Assembly: GCA_965644295.1 (NCBI GenBank)
Contig: CBFFRP010000025.1
Location: 1 to 64,000, forward strand
Source of the DNA: Paraphysomonas bandaiensis
Lineage: Eukaryota > Chrysophyceae
DNA: 64,000 bases
Reading direction: 5' to 3'
The notes under the pieces were generated by a model. The model was not told where the DNA came from. It did not search any database and saw nothing but the letters and a program-made list of their open reading frames with translations. This document shows positions 43,860 to 52,358 of the stretch, piece by piece (the first letter of the stretch is position 1; each line of letters starts with the position of its first letter). The position numbers and the translations under genes are program-made.

Positions 43860-44226
43860 TCATGATAACAACTCTGGATGATACCTTCTTCCCCCAAAGC
43901 AAGAACAGTACTCGGCAAGACAGTACACCTTGAGTCCCCAAGCATCGCATGTAACAGAGCAACCTTTCTTTTCTCCACAGGAGTATATTCCGTGTAGCAC
44001 TTTCCAGAACGTGTTACACTCCAAGCATCTTCTATGATTTTCAAGGCAATATTTTGCTTTAGGTAGGAGCCCAGCCATCGACTGGATGAATGTTTCAGAG
44101 TTATCAAGCGACTCATCCGCTGAAGCGATAACATTTTTATAACAATATGTGAGATAGTTTGTATACGTTAAGACGTTAGGTATTGTGTGATCAACGCTTA
44201 CTTTGTTCGTTGTGATAATGATGCAT
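43860..44226 (-). CDS. candidate small cysteine-rich protein
   Basis: Possible two-exon gene, 44226-44202 and 44119-43860, with an 82-bp intron (GTAAGC..CTTCAG). The product would be 94 aa. The second exon frame is rich in Cys with zinc-finger-like spacing (HRRCLECNTFW, SCGEKKGCSVTCDAW, YCLAEYCSCFGG). The competing frame at 43814-44134 is open for 106 codons but lacks any pattern, so I prefer the cysteine-rich frame. No family is recognised. It lies upstream of and divergent from the TIR gene. Evidence is thin: the intron is only inferred and there is no homology. Confidence 0.3.
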
Positions 44227-44642
44227 AATCGCTCCTTTGTAAGTTGTCGAGGAGGTTACAAGAAATTTCCATGCAAGTGTTCCTCCAGGCCCAAAATTTT
44301 CCCCTCTGCTCACCAAAAGACCGTTACGAATACGCACCGTATAATCGTATATACTGATGTTATACAGTGAAGTTGGCAGTGACCAACAGTATTGGTATAC
44401 GGTACTGTATAGTACTGTATATTGGTATAGCTATGGTACGTAGTTAGCGATATGCATGACGTTAGAATCGTTTTTTTCCCTCACTCTCAACCGTCATTAC
44501 CAGCCACATGCAGGAAGATCATACACTGCATCACAACCGTTTCATTACCCTGCTCTACATCTTGGGGCATTACGATAGAGTACACTCTTCTATAGCAGTC
44601 TTTCTACGACACACTATCAACTTCAGCAGTTTCTACCTCTGT
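44227..44642. other. divergent promoter region before the TIR gene
   Basis: Contains a GTACTGTATA-rich repeat at 44390-44430. The frame of the TIR gene is open back to 44508, but the later ATG at 44643 is preferred. Confidence 0.4.
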
Positions 44643-45263
44643 ATGGGTTTGTGTCTAAGCAGAAGGCGAAGAGCCGACAAAACTTTTGTATGTGAACTCT
44701 ACCAAAATGAAGCGGCCCCTAATCAATCGTCGACACCTTACTATAATGCCCCTAATCAATCGTCGACACCTTACTATAATGCCCCTAATCAATCGTCGAC
44801 ACCTTCCTATGACGTCTTCTTGAGTCATAATTGGGGTAAAGACTCTAAAAACAGAGACAACCATAAAAGAGTAGTGGAAGTATCCAAACTACTCAAAAAA
44901 AAAGGAATAAGTTGTTGGATAGATGAAGAGCAAATGCATGGTGATATTGCGTCTAAAATGTGTGAAGGAATTGACGACAGCGCCATTATTTTGGTGTTTA
45001 TCACGGAGAAGTACCTTAAGAAGGTCGCATCATCAGGTGACGATAATTGCAAGAGCGAATTTATGTATGCTGTGCGCAGTAAAGGCGAAGCGAAAGTCAT
45101 TGCAGTTGTGAATGAGAGTTCGTGTCAAGACACTAAGGAGTGGAAAGGCCCTTGTGGAATGTACTTAGGCGGAAGGTTATACTGTCGTATGTGGGACAAT
45201 GATATGAAACCTAATATCGATAAGCTTATCGAAGAAATTTGGAGCTGCAAAGCTAGTAAATAG
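44643..45263 (+). CDS. TIR-domain protein with lipidation-type N-terminus
   Basis: 206 aa from the ATG at 44643. An upstream in-frame ATG at 44508 exists. The later start is chosen because it gives MGLCLSRRRR, a textbook N-myristoylation site (G2, S6) with Cys4 for palmitoylation and a polybasic patch. Then come three tandem copies of an 11-residue unit (APNQSSTPYYN) and a TIR domain (about 56-200): SYDVFLSHNWGKD, ISCWIDEEQMHGDIASKM, GIDDSAIILVFITEKYL, DNCKSEFMYAV, VIAVV. The glutamate in CKSEF (E139) sits where NAD-cleaving TIRs carry their catalytic glutamate. No LRR, NB-ARC or transmembrane part is present. It could act as a membrane-tethered adaptor or NADase. Both roles are inference. 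Confidence 0.82.
   Translation: MGLCLSRRRRADKTFVCELYQNEAAPNQSSTPYYNAPNQSSTPYYNAPNQSSTPSYDVFLSHNWGKDSKNRDNHKRVVEVSKLLKKKGISCWIDEEQMHGDIASKMCEGIDDSAIILVFITEKYLKKVASSGDDNCKSEFMYAVRSKGEAKVIAVVNESSCQDTKEWKGPCGMYLGGRLYCRMWDNDMKPNIDKLIEEIWSCKASK
44715..44813 (+). repeat. 33-bp coding tandem repeat, three units
   Basis: Three near-identical units starting GCCCCTAATCAATCGTCGAC. The last ends TTCCTATGAC and forms the start of the TIR domain. Low divergence suggests recent expansion. Confidence 0.9.
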
Positions 45264-45830
45264 CGTCACCTCTTCCAACTGCATGATAGATTCAACTCAC
45301 AGGAATATTTCAACATGTGTTCTAAAAAGGCACGTCTGGACATGGACTTGGCGCTTCGCATCTGCAAGAGAATACACCGATTCGTGTGTAGTAGGTTATT
45401 TCTCCGGTCATGGGTTTACTACCTATGAAATGGAGATACATATGATGCTGTGTGGCAGGCATTTACTCCTATGCTATCACTTTCCTCATTATATATCTAC
45501 TAGAAATTAGTACGTGCAATATTATAGGGTATATGATATTCGCGCAGTAGTTGAATGTGTAATATGTCATACCTTGTACTTTCCGTGCATCATGAAACAT
45601 GTGCTGCAACTGTAAATAAGATCCCAATTGAAATATGATTTATAGCTAGTCTTAGTATTTAGTAAAAGATACACTTTATACAATTAGAAGATAACGATTG
45701 ATTTTATAATTCCTTTGTAACTACACTTATCCGTTACATCTATGAGTTTACCTATTGTATTTGGACACAGCTCTTAGTCATGTTAAGGTAAATGTATATT
45801 ATACTGTATGAATTATATGTAATAATATAC
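45264..45830. other. intergenic, short piece of repeat R3
   Basis: A fragment of R3 (CCTTTGTAACTACACTTATC and onward) lies at about 45711-45770. No gene. Confidence 0.4.
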
Positions 45831-46316
45831 TTTACCACAAAACAGATGCTGCGTGTAATCTCCGATAGGCGATTATTTATTTTACTGCGAGATGCCGTTA
45901 TTCGGGAGTGGAAAAATATGGGTGAAGACAACTACGCAGACTGGTTCTCCAAGGTATACCTCGCGGAGGAGTAGAATGGGGGTACCTTCAACGTTGGAGC
46001 ATCCGGTATACCCGGATATGCCCCCCAGAACAATACCTCGGAATCCCTGTTCAGGTCAATCAAATTACAGATTCAGGAGAGGGCTGTGATGTCATACTTT
46101 CTCAAAGTATCTATACCTGCGATGCTGAAGCATCTTCGAGAGCAGTACCAGGTCAGTAGGATTAATTTCCTATGTAGTGATCAGCTATCTTATCTGCAAC
46201 ATGGTCATGTGCATCGAGACTGCCTCACTAGCGCATGCGCAATTGTAGACCCCGGTCCTCAAAACTGTAAGCGCATGAATGTTATAGTCCAGGGTAAAAA
46301 TGAGGTTCATTGGTAA
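45831..46316 (+). pseudogene. MULE-type transposase remnant
   Basis: One frame reads DAVIREWKNMGEDNYADWFS, a stop at 45972, then GGTFNVGASGIPGYAPQNNT, SESLFRSIKLQIQERA, then SIPAMLKHL. The pattern of VGA..GIPG..P.NN..ES..R.IK followed by a SIP..L helix is that of the transposase C-terminal half in Mutator-like elements of oomycetes and other protists. The in-frame stop and missing DDE core mark it as dead or partial. The downstream frame at 46711-47100 (AT-hook-like RKPGRPRN) may be its next exon or a neighbour, but the phases do not join cleanly. Confidence 0.5.
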
Positions 46317-46364
46317 GTAAAACGACTTATCGATTATTCATCATTAACAGCGAATAAATTTTTA

Positions 46365-47930
46365 TAGGTACTTGTTCATTGAACATACGAGGGAGAACAG
46401 AATGTGAAAATCTTATATAGATATGTTTCATTCCGTCAAAAGGAAAGATCGAATTTCACTGGGGGAATGTAGGGAGAGGTGTAGTATTGTACTTATGCGT
46501 CTGAATAGAGTACTAATCATTCTGTAACAGATTTCTCAGTATGTATGTTGTTCGAGAGGTTCCCTACAAAGTGAAGCGCAAGACCTGTACCTCTCTTGTT
46601 TGTAGCTTCCCTAGGTTTTGGGACAATGGTCGATATGCCCCCACTCGCTAGCAGTACATCACTTGAGAGGTTTGGGTAGTACATTTCTTTCTTAATTATA
46701 TTTCTTAATATTGCCACCAGGGGACATTGATGTGAAGCACATGTCCAGCTCAATCAGGCCTGCTAGGAAACCCGGCCGGCCTCGCAATGCAGCCAAAGCT
46801 TTAATCAACGATGAATTCATTGATGTCATGGCCCTCAAGCCAGGGAACTGGAAGAATACGAACGCTCGCCACCCACAGTACCTGAATGGTATGTGCGTAG
46901 ATTACCGCGTAGTGCCGAATCACAAGAATCAAAAACTCCTTCGATGGCAGTGTCGGTTCTCGGATGCCCCTGATGACATACTTCCACACCCTAAGATTGT
47001 TGGGTTCGATGTCCATGAAATGAAGGAGGCTGTCGAACTTCGCCGGACTTGGTCACGAGAAACTGCGCATTTCTCGTTCGATTGCGAAGACGAAATGTGA
47101 TGCATTGCATGTGTACAATAGATGCATTTGCATTAATTGATGGCTAGAGTATGCTCCCATGTTTGAGTAAAAATTATTATTTTTGACTAGGTGAATACCT
47201 TAAAACACCTAGTCAACCTAGTCATTGTAAACTGAAAATATGAATTTTCACCTACTTGACTAGGTTTTTTACACCAATTTTGGTGTGACTAGGTAGTTCA
47301 ACCATTTTGACTAGAGGTTGAATAATACAACCCGGTTAACTATAGATGACTCTACAGAAGCTGCTTGTGCGTCACCCTAAGCACCTAGGAGTAACCCCTT
47401 TCGCTCTCTGTCCTTAAGGTGAACTAGCCCGGATGCTTGACTTCAGCAGGCAGCCCACTACCCCGGATTCCCTTGAGGTGGGCCCATTCTCAGATACTTG
47501 TCTTCAGTGGGCAACCCAATATCCCGGATGCCTGTTTATTCGTCAAGGCCCGAAGACGTCTACACAAGTAACACTCATTAGTGTCCCTTGAACCACATAT
47601 TGAAAATCTGATTATTAAAAGAAGCGCAAGCTTGTGCGTTGCCGCGACCAACCTAACAACTCGCGCGACACTATGCATAACATGACTCTCATCTAGTTAC
47701 TATTGCATGCACCGACAAGTGCTCAACTATACAACACGATTTAGTTAGCTACATGGGCATACGACGAGTTGCGTGTTTAAGCCGGATCATACACTCCTGC
47801 CCAATCTACTTGTCCTAACACAAACAACTTGCGGTCGGTGTCTTCGGCATATGTCTCCTGTATATGCGGCAGATCTTTAGGGCCCTCTTCAAGGTGGTGT
47901 TCACAGCAGCAGGTAGTCTGGAAGGGAGAA
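46365..47930 (+). repeat. 1,566-bp direct repeat, left copy (candidate target-site duplication)
   Basis: Appears identical to 57337-58902 at a fixed offset of 10,972 in every stretch compared, and all three long open frames are identical. It begins TAGGTACTTGTTCATTG and ends GGAAGGGAGAA. It contains a 129-codon frame, a palindrome-rich CCTAGTCAA/TTGACTAGG cluster (about 47188-47325), an R2 piece (about 47430-47600) and an old retrotransposon tail (47352-47405). It lies against the 3' end of the retrotransposon. Confidence 0.9.
46711..47100 (+). CDS. conserved open frame, possible transposase C-terminal exon
   Basis: 129 codons, present again at 57683-58072. It has an AT-hook-like SIRPARKPGRPRNAAKAL, then a compact domain with WQCRFSDAPDDILPHPKI. 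GRPRN-type tails follow the zinc finger in many MULE transposases, and a degenerate MULE fragment lies just upstream. A good acceptor (TTGCCACCAG) precedes it and a donor (GTAAGT) ends the upstream fragment, but the reading phase does not match. No firm family. Confidence 0.35.
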   Translation: MPPGDIDVKHMSSSIRPARKPGRPRNAAKALINDEFIDVMALKPGNWKNTNARHPQYLNGMCVDYRVVPNHKNQKLLRWQCRFSDAPDDILPHPKIVGFDVHEMKEAVELRRTWSRETAHFSFDCEDEM

Positions 47931-48094
47931 GTAGTGAATGTCTGATTATTTAGCAATAGGCGTTGAGACCTTGCATCAATTAGTGGCTAGAAGAATGCTA
48001 GTCATACTAGTTAGACCACTACCCGTAACTAATCAATACAAACTCTTTTATCCTACTATTTAACGCTACGAAAGCTGCTTGTGCGTCGCCGCAA

Positions 48095-48106
48095 GCACCA
48101 AGGTGC
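48095..48106 (-). promoter_or_regulatory. conserved palindrome in the retrotransposon 3' UTR
   Basis: GCACC-NN-GGTGC, able to form a hairpin in RNA, followed in the element by a second stem (TGCTTG..CAAGCA). Copies A (4891-4902) and C (21234-21245) keep the arms. Only the loop pair differs (TT in A, AA as read on the plus strand in B, AT in C). Likely part of the RNA signal recognised by the reverse transcriptase. This role is inference. Confidence 0.55.
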
Positions 48107-48164
48107 AACCACTTCCGTTCTTTTTGTGTGATATGAAATTCGCCTTTATCGTGTGTCCGTGGAC

Positions 48165-51100
48165 TCACCGGCGCTTTTGATCTGGGGGTCTCCCTTTGGG
48201 ATGGGTCTCCATTGGTTTTGGAGGGGGCTCAGCATTCTGAATTAGGGTCCTGAGTGCACCTAGTTCCAGATGTGTGGGTTGAGAGTGGTGGGGATTGTTG
48301 GGAGGAGGAGTTGGGTTTGTAGTCTGTGTTACTGTGCTCCTGTGGGGCCGCGGGTGTAGATAGAGTTGTCGAAGCCGTCGGCGTTGTGGAGGTCTGGGCA
48401 GCCCAGTGCTCTGTCGGGTAGGACCTGTGAGGTGTGCACGTGTGTCTGGAGTCGGATACGCTGTGGGGGGTCTTCGTTGGACCCCTAGTAGTCGAAGGAC
48501 TCTCGGACGTTGTCTTGACTGACTGCGTTTCGGACGGGGTCTCGGGAGTAGCCTGGGCGGCCTTTTGGACATGGTGATATAGCGACAACCGCGATCCTGT
48601 AACATAAGCTTCGCTGCAGTGTAAAGCGGTTGCAGGAGATTAATAACCACTGTTTCTAGGTTCCGTAGACTGTGAGCCGTCAGGTGGTTGTGTATGTCAT
48701 CTCCGAAGACCGTTTCCAGTTGGGCTGCTGTGATGGTTCCAGTCCAGTATCTCTCGACCTGTGGGATGGAGGGATTCCAGGCTCTGCTGGAGAGTCTCCG
48801 CAGTGCAGATGTGATCCAGTTGGGTAAGGTCTGAGTTCTCTGTATTTCGTGTAGCACATTTTTATGCGATTGAAATGCAGTTTCCCTTATTTGGGTGATG
48901 GATTCATGTGTGCAGTCGAGGCACATATGTTTTAGGGAATCTAGCCGAAACCCGCAGTCAGAGCATGCGGCTTTGGTCAGGTCAAGCCCCTGTTTGGTTT
49001 TGGCCCGGTTCCTCCCTATGCAGAAAGATTTGTCCCATGTCAGTGCCGTGTTGAGAATTCTTTGGCGTAGATTTGAGCTGAGTTTGTCTTTGGATGCACT
49101 GCCATCCGCTTGAGCTAGTTTGCGCGGGAGGTGTACTCCGCTATTGGTCCAGTAGCCAGGCGCTCGATCAGGATTGTGTCCGTAGCGTTGATCTCTGGTT
49201 GAAGTGTAGTTCTCAAGTGTCCTTAGGTCGCAGAGATCTTGGAAATCAGTAAGGAGTGGGCTAGAGTAGTATGGCCGTCTTGTACTGTGCAAACGCCAGT
49301 GCCATAATCCAGCGGTTAGTAAGCGTTCAATGGCACTGTCAATCGCAATTGTACAGACAGTGTAGTTATTTTTTCCAAGGATGCGATCGACTTCATGCCA
49401 GTCTTCACCCGCGACTGCGTCCGCAATATAGATGCCCTTGTCCTCAAACGTCCACTCCGTTTCATCTGTGGTACGTCGTTCGGGATGGGACCTCACCCAG
49501 GTCACCTGTCGTTTGCAATCTCTACTGGCCGCGATGCTTTCGAGTAGTACCCCTTTTGCACGGTGACCGAGAGCTCTGCGTCTTGTGGAGAGTGCTTCCT
49601 CAGTACGGGTGCACACTGCCTGACAGTCTGTGTGGCTTCTTATGTGTTCGGGAATGCGTGTTGAGAGTATAAGCCCCATGGCTGTGCCTATGAGTTCGTA
49701 TGCGTATGAGTCCAAACCTGGCACATCACGAAAGGGTGTATCTAGTCGTAGTATTATGGTTGTACCATCTTCCCAGGCATTTTCTGGGGGTAAGTAGACG
49801 ACCGCTGCACCTCCTCGGTGTGTCCATCGTGTTCGCGGATTGACATGAGTGAGGCGACGCGTGGAGAGCGCACTGGCTGTGTATGATCCATCTGTGAAGA
49901 TTGCCTTGAAAGTATCTGGTTGGACGCTATTAAGGCCGAGTTCTTGTTTTAGATTGGTCAGCATATGTTCATCCTGTGGTTCGGGGGGCTCAGGTTGCTG
50001 AAGGGTAAGGCCCAATTCCGTTCCCCATTCCCTGAGGCTGAGAACATAGTGGTGGTATTGGGGCTGTGGCTCTGTTGTCTGAGTGAGTAGAAAATGTGCT
50101 GCTTGACCTGCTTCTCCCCCGAGGGTTATTGCGCGCTGTAGAGATCCCCATTTTTGCTCCTGCGCCGAGTCTGAGAAACGCTTCATACCTAATCCGTTGT
50201 GCTTGAGTGAGAGGTAGATCAGTTCCGTGGGGTATCCAGGGCCTAGACTGAGGGCCTTTCTGTAGAGGGTTGCGCAAGCAGCGTCAATTTCTCTGTACCA
50301 GTGTAGCGGCCATGAAGCTTTGGTGGCTCTATAGAGCAAAGTCGGTATGATTTGGGTCTCGATAACCATGACTTTACAGCCGGCTGAGGCCTGTTTAATC
50401 CCTAGGTGTGTGGTCACGACTTTCAGGTATTTTAGACACCAGTCATGGGAGGCCTTGTCTGTGATTGTGAGAGGAAGGTCTGCTCCGAGGTAATGTATCG
50501 ACTCTAGTGATGTTTGGATAGGGACTGGGTGTGGACGCCACGACCAGTCGTATAGAATGATGTAGCCAATGGGGTCGGAGGACTTGTTGGAATCTTGTAG
50601 GATCGGAAACACTGTGCAAACTACTTTGGGGATAGAGAGTTCCATTCCCGAAAGTACGCAGAACGCAGATATTTGTTGGGCAATGAGTTGGGCAGCGTGT
50701 ATGGATTTAGCTATTGTGTTAAGGTCATCCGCGAAGGAGATCTTTATTTCGCCGGTAGTCGGAGTCGTGAGTTGAATAGTTGGTAACGTTGGACTCGTTG
50801 TTGACAGTTCAATGTCCAGCCACGTGAGAAGGATGTCGTAGAGTGCCACCCAGGCGCATGTGGATTCTGTGCCCCCTTGGGTGATACCCCTTTCGGCTTC
50901 GAAACCCAGACTGAATAGTGCAATGAAGTGGCCGTCTGCGGACAGGAGGTCAAGGAGAGAACGTGGCTCTATGTTGTTTGCCATGAATGGTGTCCAGGGA
51001 AATGTTAGACCGCCGGCATCTAAGTTGCCAAACCAGTCAACTACATCGTCCGGAACGCCCAGTCGTGCCCACGCGAGACGCATGAGGTTAGGCGCAATTG

Positions 51101-52358
51101 AGTCGAAGGCCTTCTTGAAGTCCCAGAGTGTACATATATGCTGGTCGCCTTTTCGTCTTGCTTCTTCTGCAGCCGCGAGTACCCTTAGTATCGCTGTGTC
51201 CGTCCCGTTCCTCCAGCGATAACCATGCTGGGACGGATGCAAAACTTTCTGTTCCTCCCATACGGTAAGAATTCTATGAGTGATTATCCTTGTTAATATT
51301 TTCCTACTGACTTCAAGCAGACCAATCGGTCGGAGATTAGTGAGGGAGGATTCTCCTGGTTTCTTGAGAATGGGAGACATTACCCTGTCTCTCCACCAAA
51401 TGGGCACATGTTTATGTTTCCAGAGAGATCTGGTGAGGATGTAAGCCTCTCGCTGGACTACCGGTGGCCAGGATTTGACCATGTTGGAGGAGACCATTGA
51501 GGGTCCAGGCGCGCGGTTGAAGGAGAGAGAGTGAAGTGTGCAGTAGAATTCATCCTGGGTGATGTCTTTTGCAAGAGTAGATTTGAGTGTGGCTGCCATG
51601 GCCGGAGTGGTCTTGGTACAAAGGGCCCGTCGTAACCCCAGTTGCAGGGGAAGAGGTATTTTCGAGCGGGGGTGGAGTGGTTCCTGGCATGTCGCTGAGC
51701 CCGGATCAAGAAGGGATTTCCACCATGTAGGGTCATCCTGGAGCTGTTGTGCTACAGGGTCAAGTCCAGGAGGTTTGGCATGATGTTCACGGAAGTGCGC
51801 ATTAATGCCTTCATGGATGTCTTGCGGTGTTGTGAGGATGTGTCCGTCAGTTGTTTTCACCGTGGTAAGTCGGAGTGGTGTTTTGACCTTGAGACCAATT
51901 TTCTGAAGAATTGCTTGAAGTCTTTTCTGCTGTAGCAGTGCCTCCATCTGATTGGTGCGAGCCGTGAGTCTAGTCCGCATTTCTGTCCTGGCTCTTCCAT
52001 GAAGAAGTCCTCTCAGTCGCAAGGCAATTCGGAGAAGGTTTTTCTTGGTGGCTTGCTTTTCGTTCCAACCCAGGATTACTCGTGGGTCCGCGTTGCGATG
52101 GCTGCACCAGAAGTTGATGTCTGATATGCCTTTGATGTGACCCTGAGAACTCCTGAGATAGGAGTCCCATCGGACGAACCATGCAGTGATGATTTCGTGG
52201 GTGGGGTGGTTGCCGGGGGGCCGCGCCATCCATGCCGTTTGTATCCGGCAGAATTGAACATCTTTTGGATAATCCGCAAAACCATGAGCATTCCTTCCTG
52301 TATTACTCTCATTTCCGGGGAAAAGCCATTCTTGAACTTTGAGCGTTTGCGCTGACAA
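48165..52358 (-). CDS. retrotransposon ORF2b: reverse transcriptase, RNase H, zinc knuckle
   Basis: 1397 codons. Residues 1-30 overlap ORF2a in another frame and are probably not translated from this ATG. The RT (about 325-610) shows LRPIGLLEVSRKILTRII, motif A LWDFKKAFDS (D413), ERGITQGGTEST, and the catalytic FADD (542-545). RNase H (about 818-990) shows FTDGSY (D823), YELIGTAMGL (E888), HTDCQAV (D911) and WVRSHPE. Near 1132-1151 is a CxxC-x8-H-x-CxxC-x-H cluster, the C-terminal zinc knuckle typical of these elements. The tail after 1220 is Pro/Arg-rich and ends PKGRPPD. It primes cDNA synthesis from the nicked target. All catalytic residues are present. Confidence 0.92.
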   Translation of the reverse strand: MSAQTLKVQEWLFPGNESNTGRNAHGFADYPKDVQFCRIQTAWMARPPGNHPTHEIITAWFVRWDSYLRSSQGHIKGISDINFWCSHRNADPRVILGWNEKQATKKNLLRIALRLRGLLHGRARTEMRTRLTARTNQMEALLQQKRLQAILQKIGLKVKTPLRLTTVKTTDGHILTTPQDIHEGINAHFREHHAKPPGLDPVAQQLQDDPTWWKSLLDPGSATCQEPLHPRSKIPLPLQLGLRRALCTKTTPAMAATLKSTLAKDITQDEFYCTLHSLSFNRAPGPSMVSSNMVKSWPPVVQREAYILTRSLWKHKHVPIWWRDRVMSPILKKPGESSLTNLRPIGLLEVSRKILTRIITHRILTVWEEQKVLHPSQHGYRWRNGTDTAILRVLAAAEEARRKGDQHICTLWDFKKAFDSIAPNLMRLAWARLGVPDDVVDWFGNLDAGGLTFPWTPFMANNIEPRSLLDLLSADGHFIALFSLGFEAERGITQGGTESTCAWVALYDILLTWLDIELSTTSPTLPTIQLTTPTTGEIKISFADDLNTIAKSIHAAQLIAQQISAFCVLSGMELSIPKVVCTVFPILQDSNKSSDPIGYIILYDWSWRPHPVPIQTSLESIHYLGADLPLTITDKASHDWCLKYLKVVTTHLGIKQASAGCKVMVIETQIIPTLLYRATKASWPLHWYREIDAACATLYRKALSLGPGYPTELIYLSLKHNGLGMKRFSDSAQEQKWGSLQRAITLGGEAGQAAHFLLTQTTEPQPQYHHYVLSLREWGTELGLTLQQPEPPEPQDEHMLTNLKQELGLNSVQPDTFKAIFTDGSYTASALSTRRLTHVNPRTRWTHRGGAAVVYLPPENAWEDGTTIILRLDTPFRDVPGLDSYAYELIGTAMGLILSTRIPEHIRSHTDCQAVCTRTEEALSTRRRALGHRAKGVLLESIAASRDCKRQVTWVRSHPERRTTDETEWTFEDKGIYIADAVAGEDWHEVDRILGKNNYTVCTIAIDSAIERLLTAGLWHWRLHSTRRPYYSSPLLTDFQDLCDLRTLENYTSTRDQRYGHNPDRAPGYWTNSGVHLPRKLAQADGSASKDKLSSNLRQRILNTALTWDKSFCIGRNRAKTKQGLDLTKAACSDCGFRLDSLKHMCLDCTHESITQIRETAFQSHKNVLHEIQRTQTLPNWITSALRRLSSRAWNPSIPQVERYWTGTITAAQLETVFGDDIHNHLTAHSLRNLETVVINLLQPLYTAAKLMLQDRGCRYITMSKRPPRLLPRPRPKRSQSRQRPRVLRLLGVQRRPPTAYPTPDTRAHLTGPTRQSTGLPRPPQRRRLRQLYLHPRPHRSTVTQTTNPTPPPNNPHHSQPTHLELGALRTLIQNAEPPPKPMETHPKGRPPDQKRR

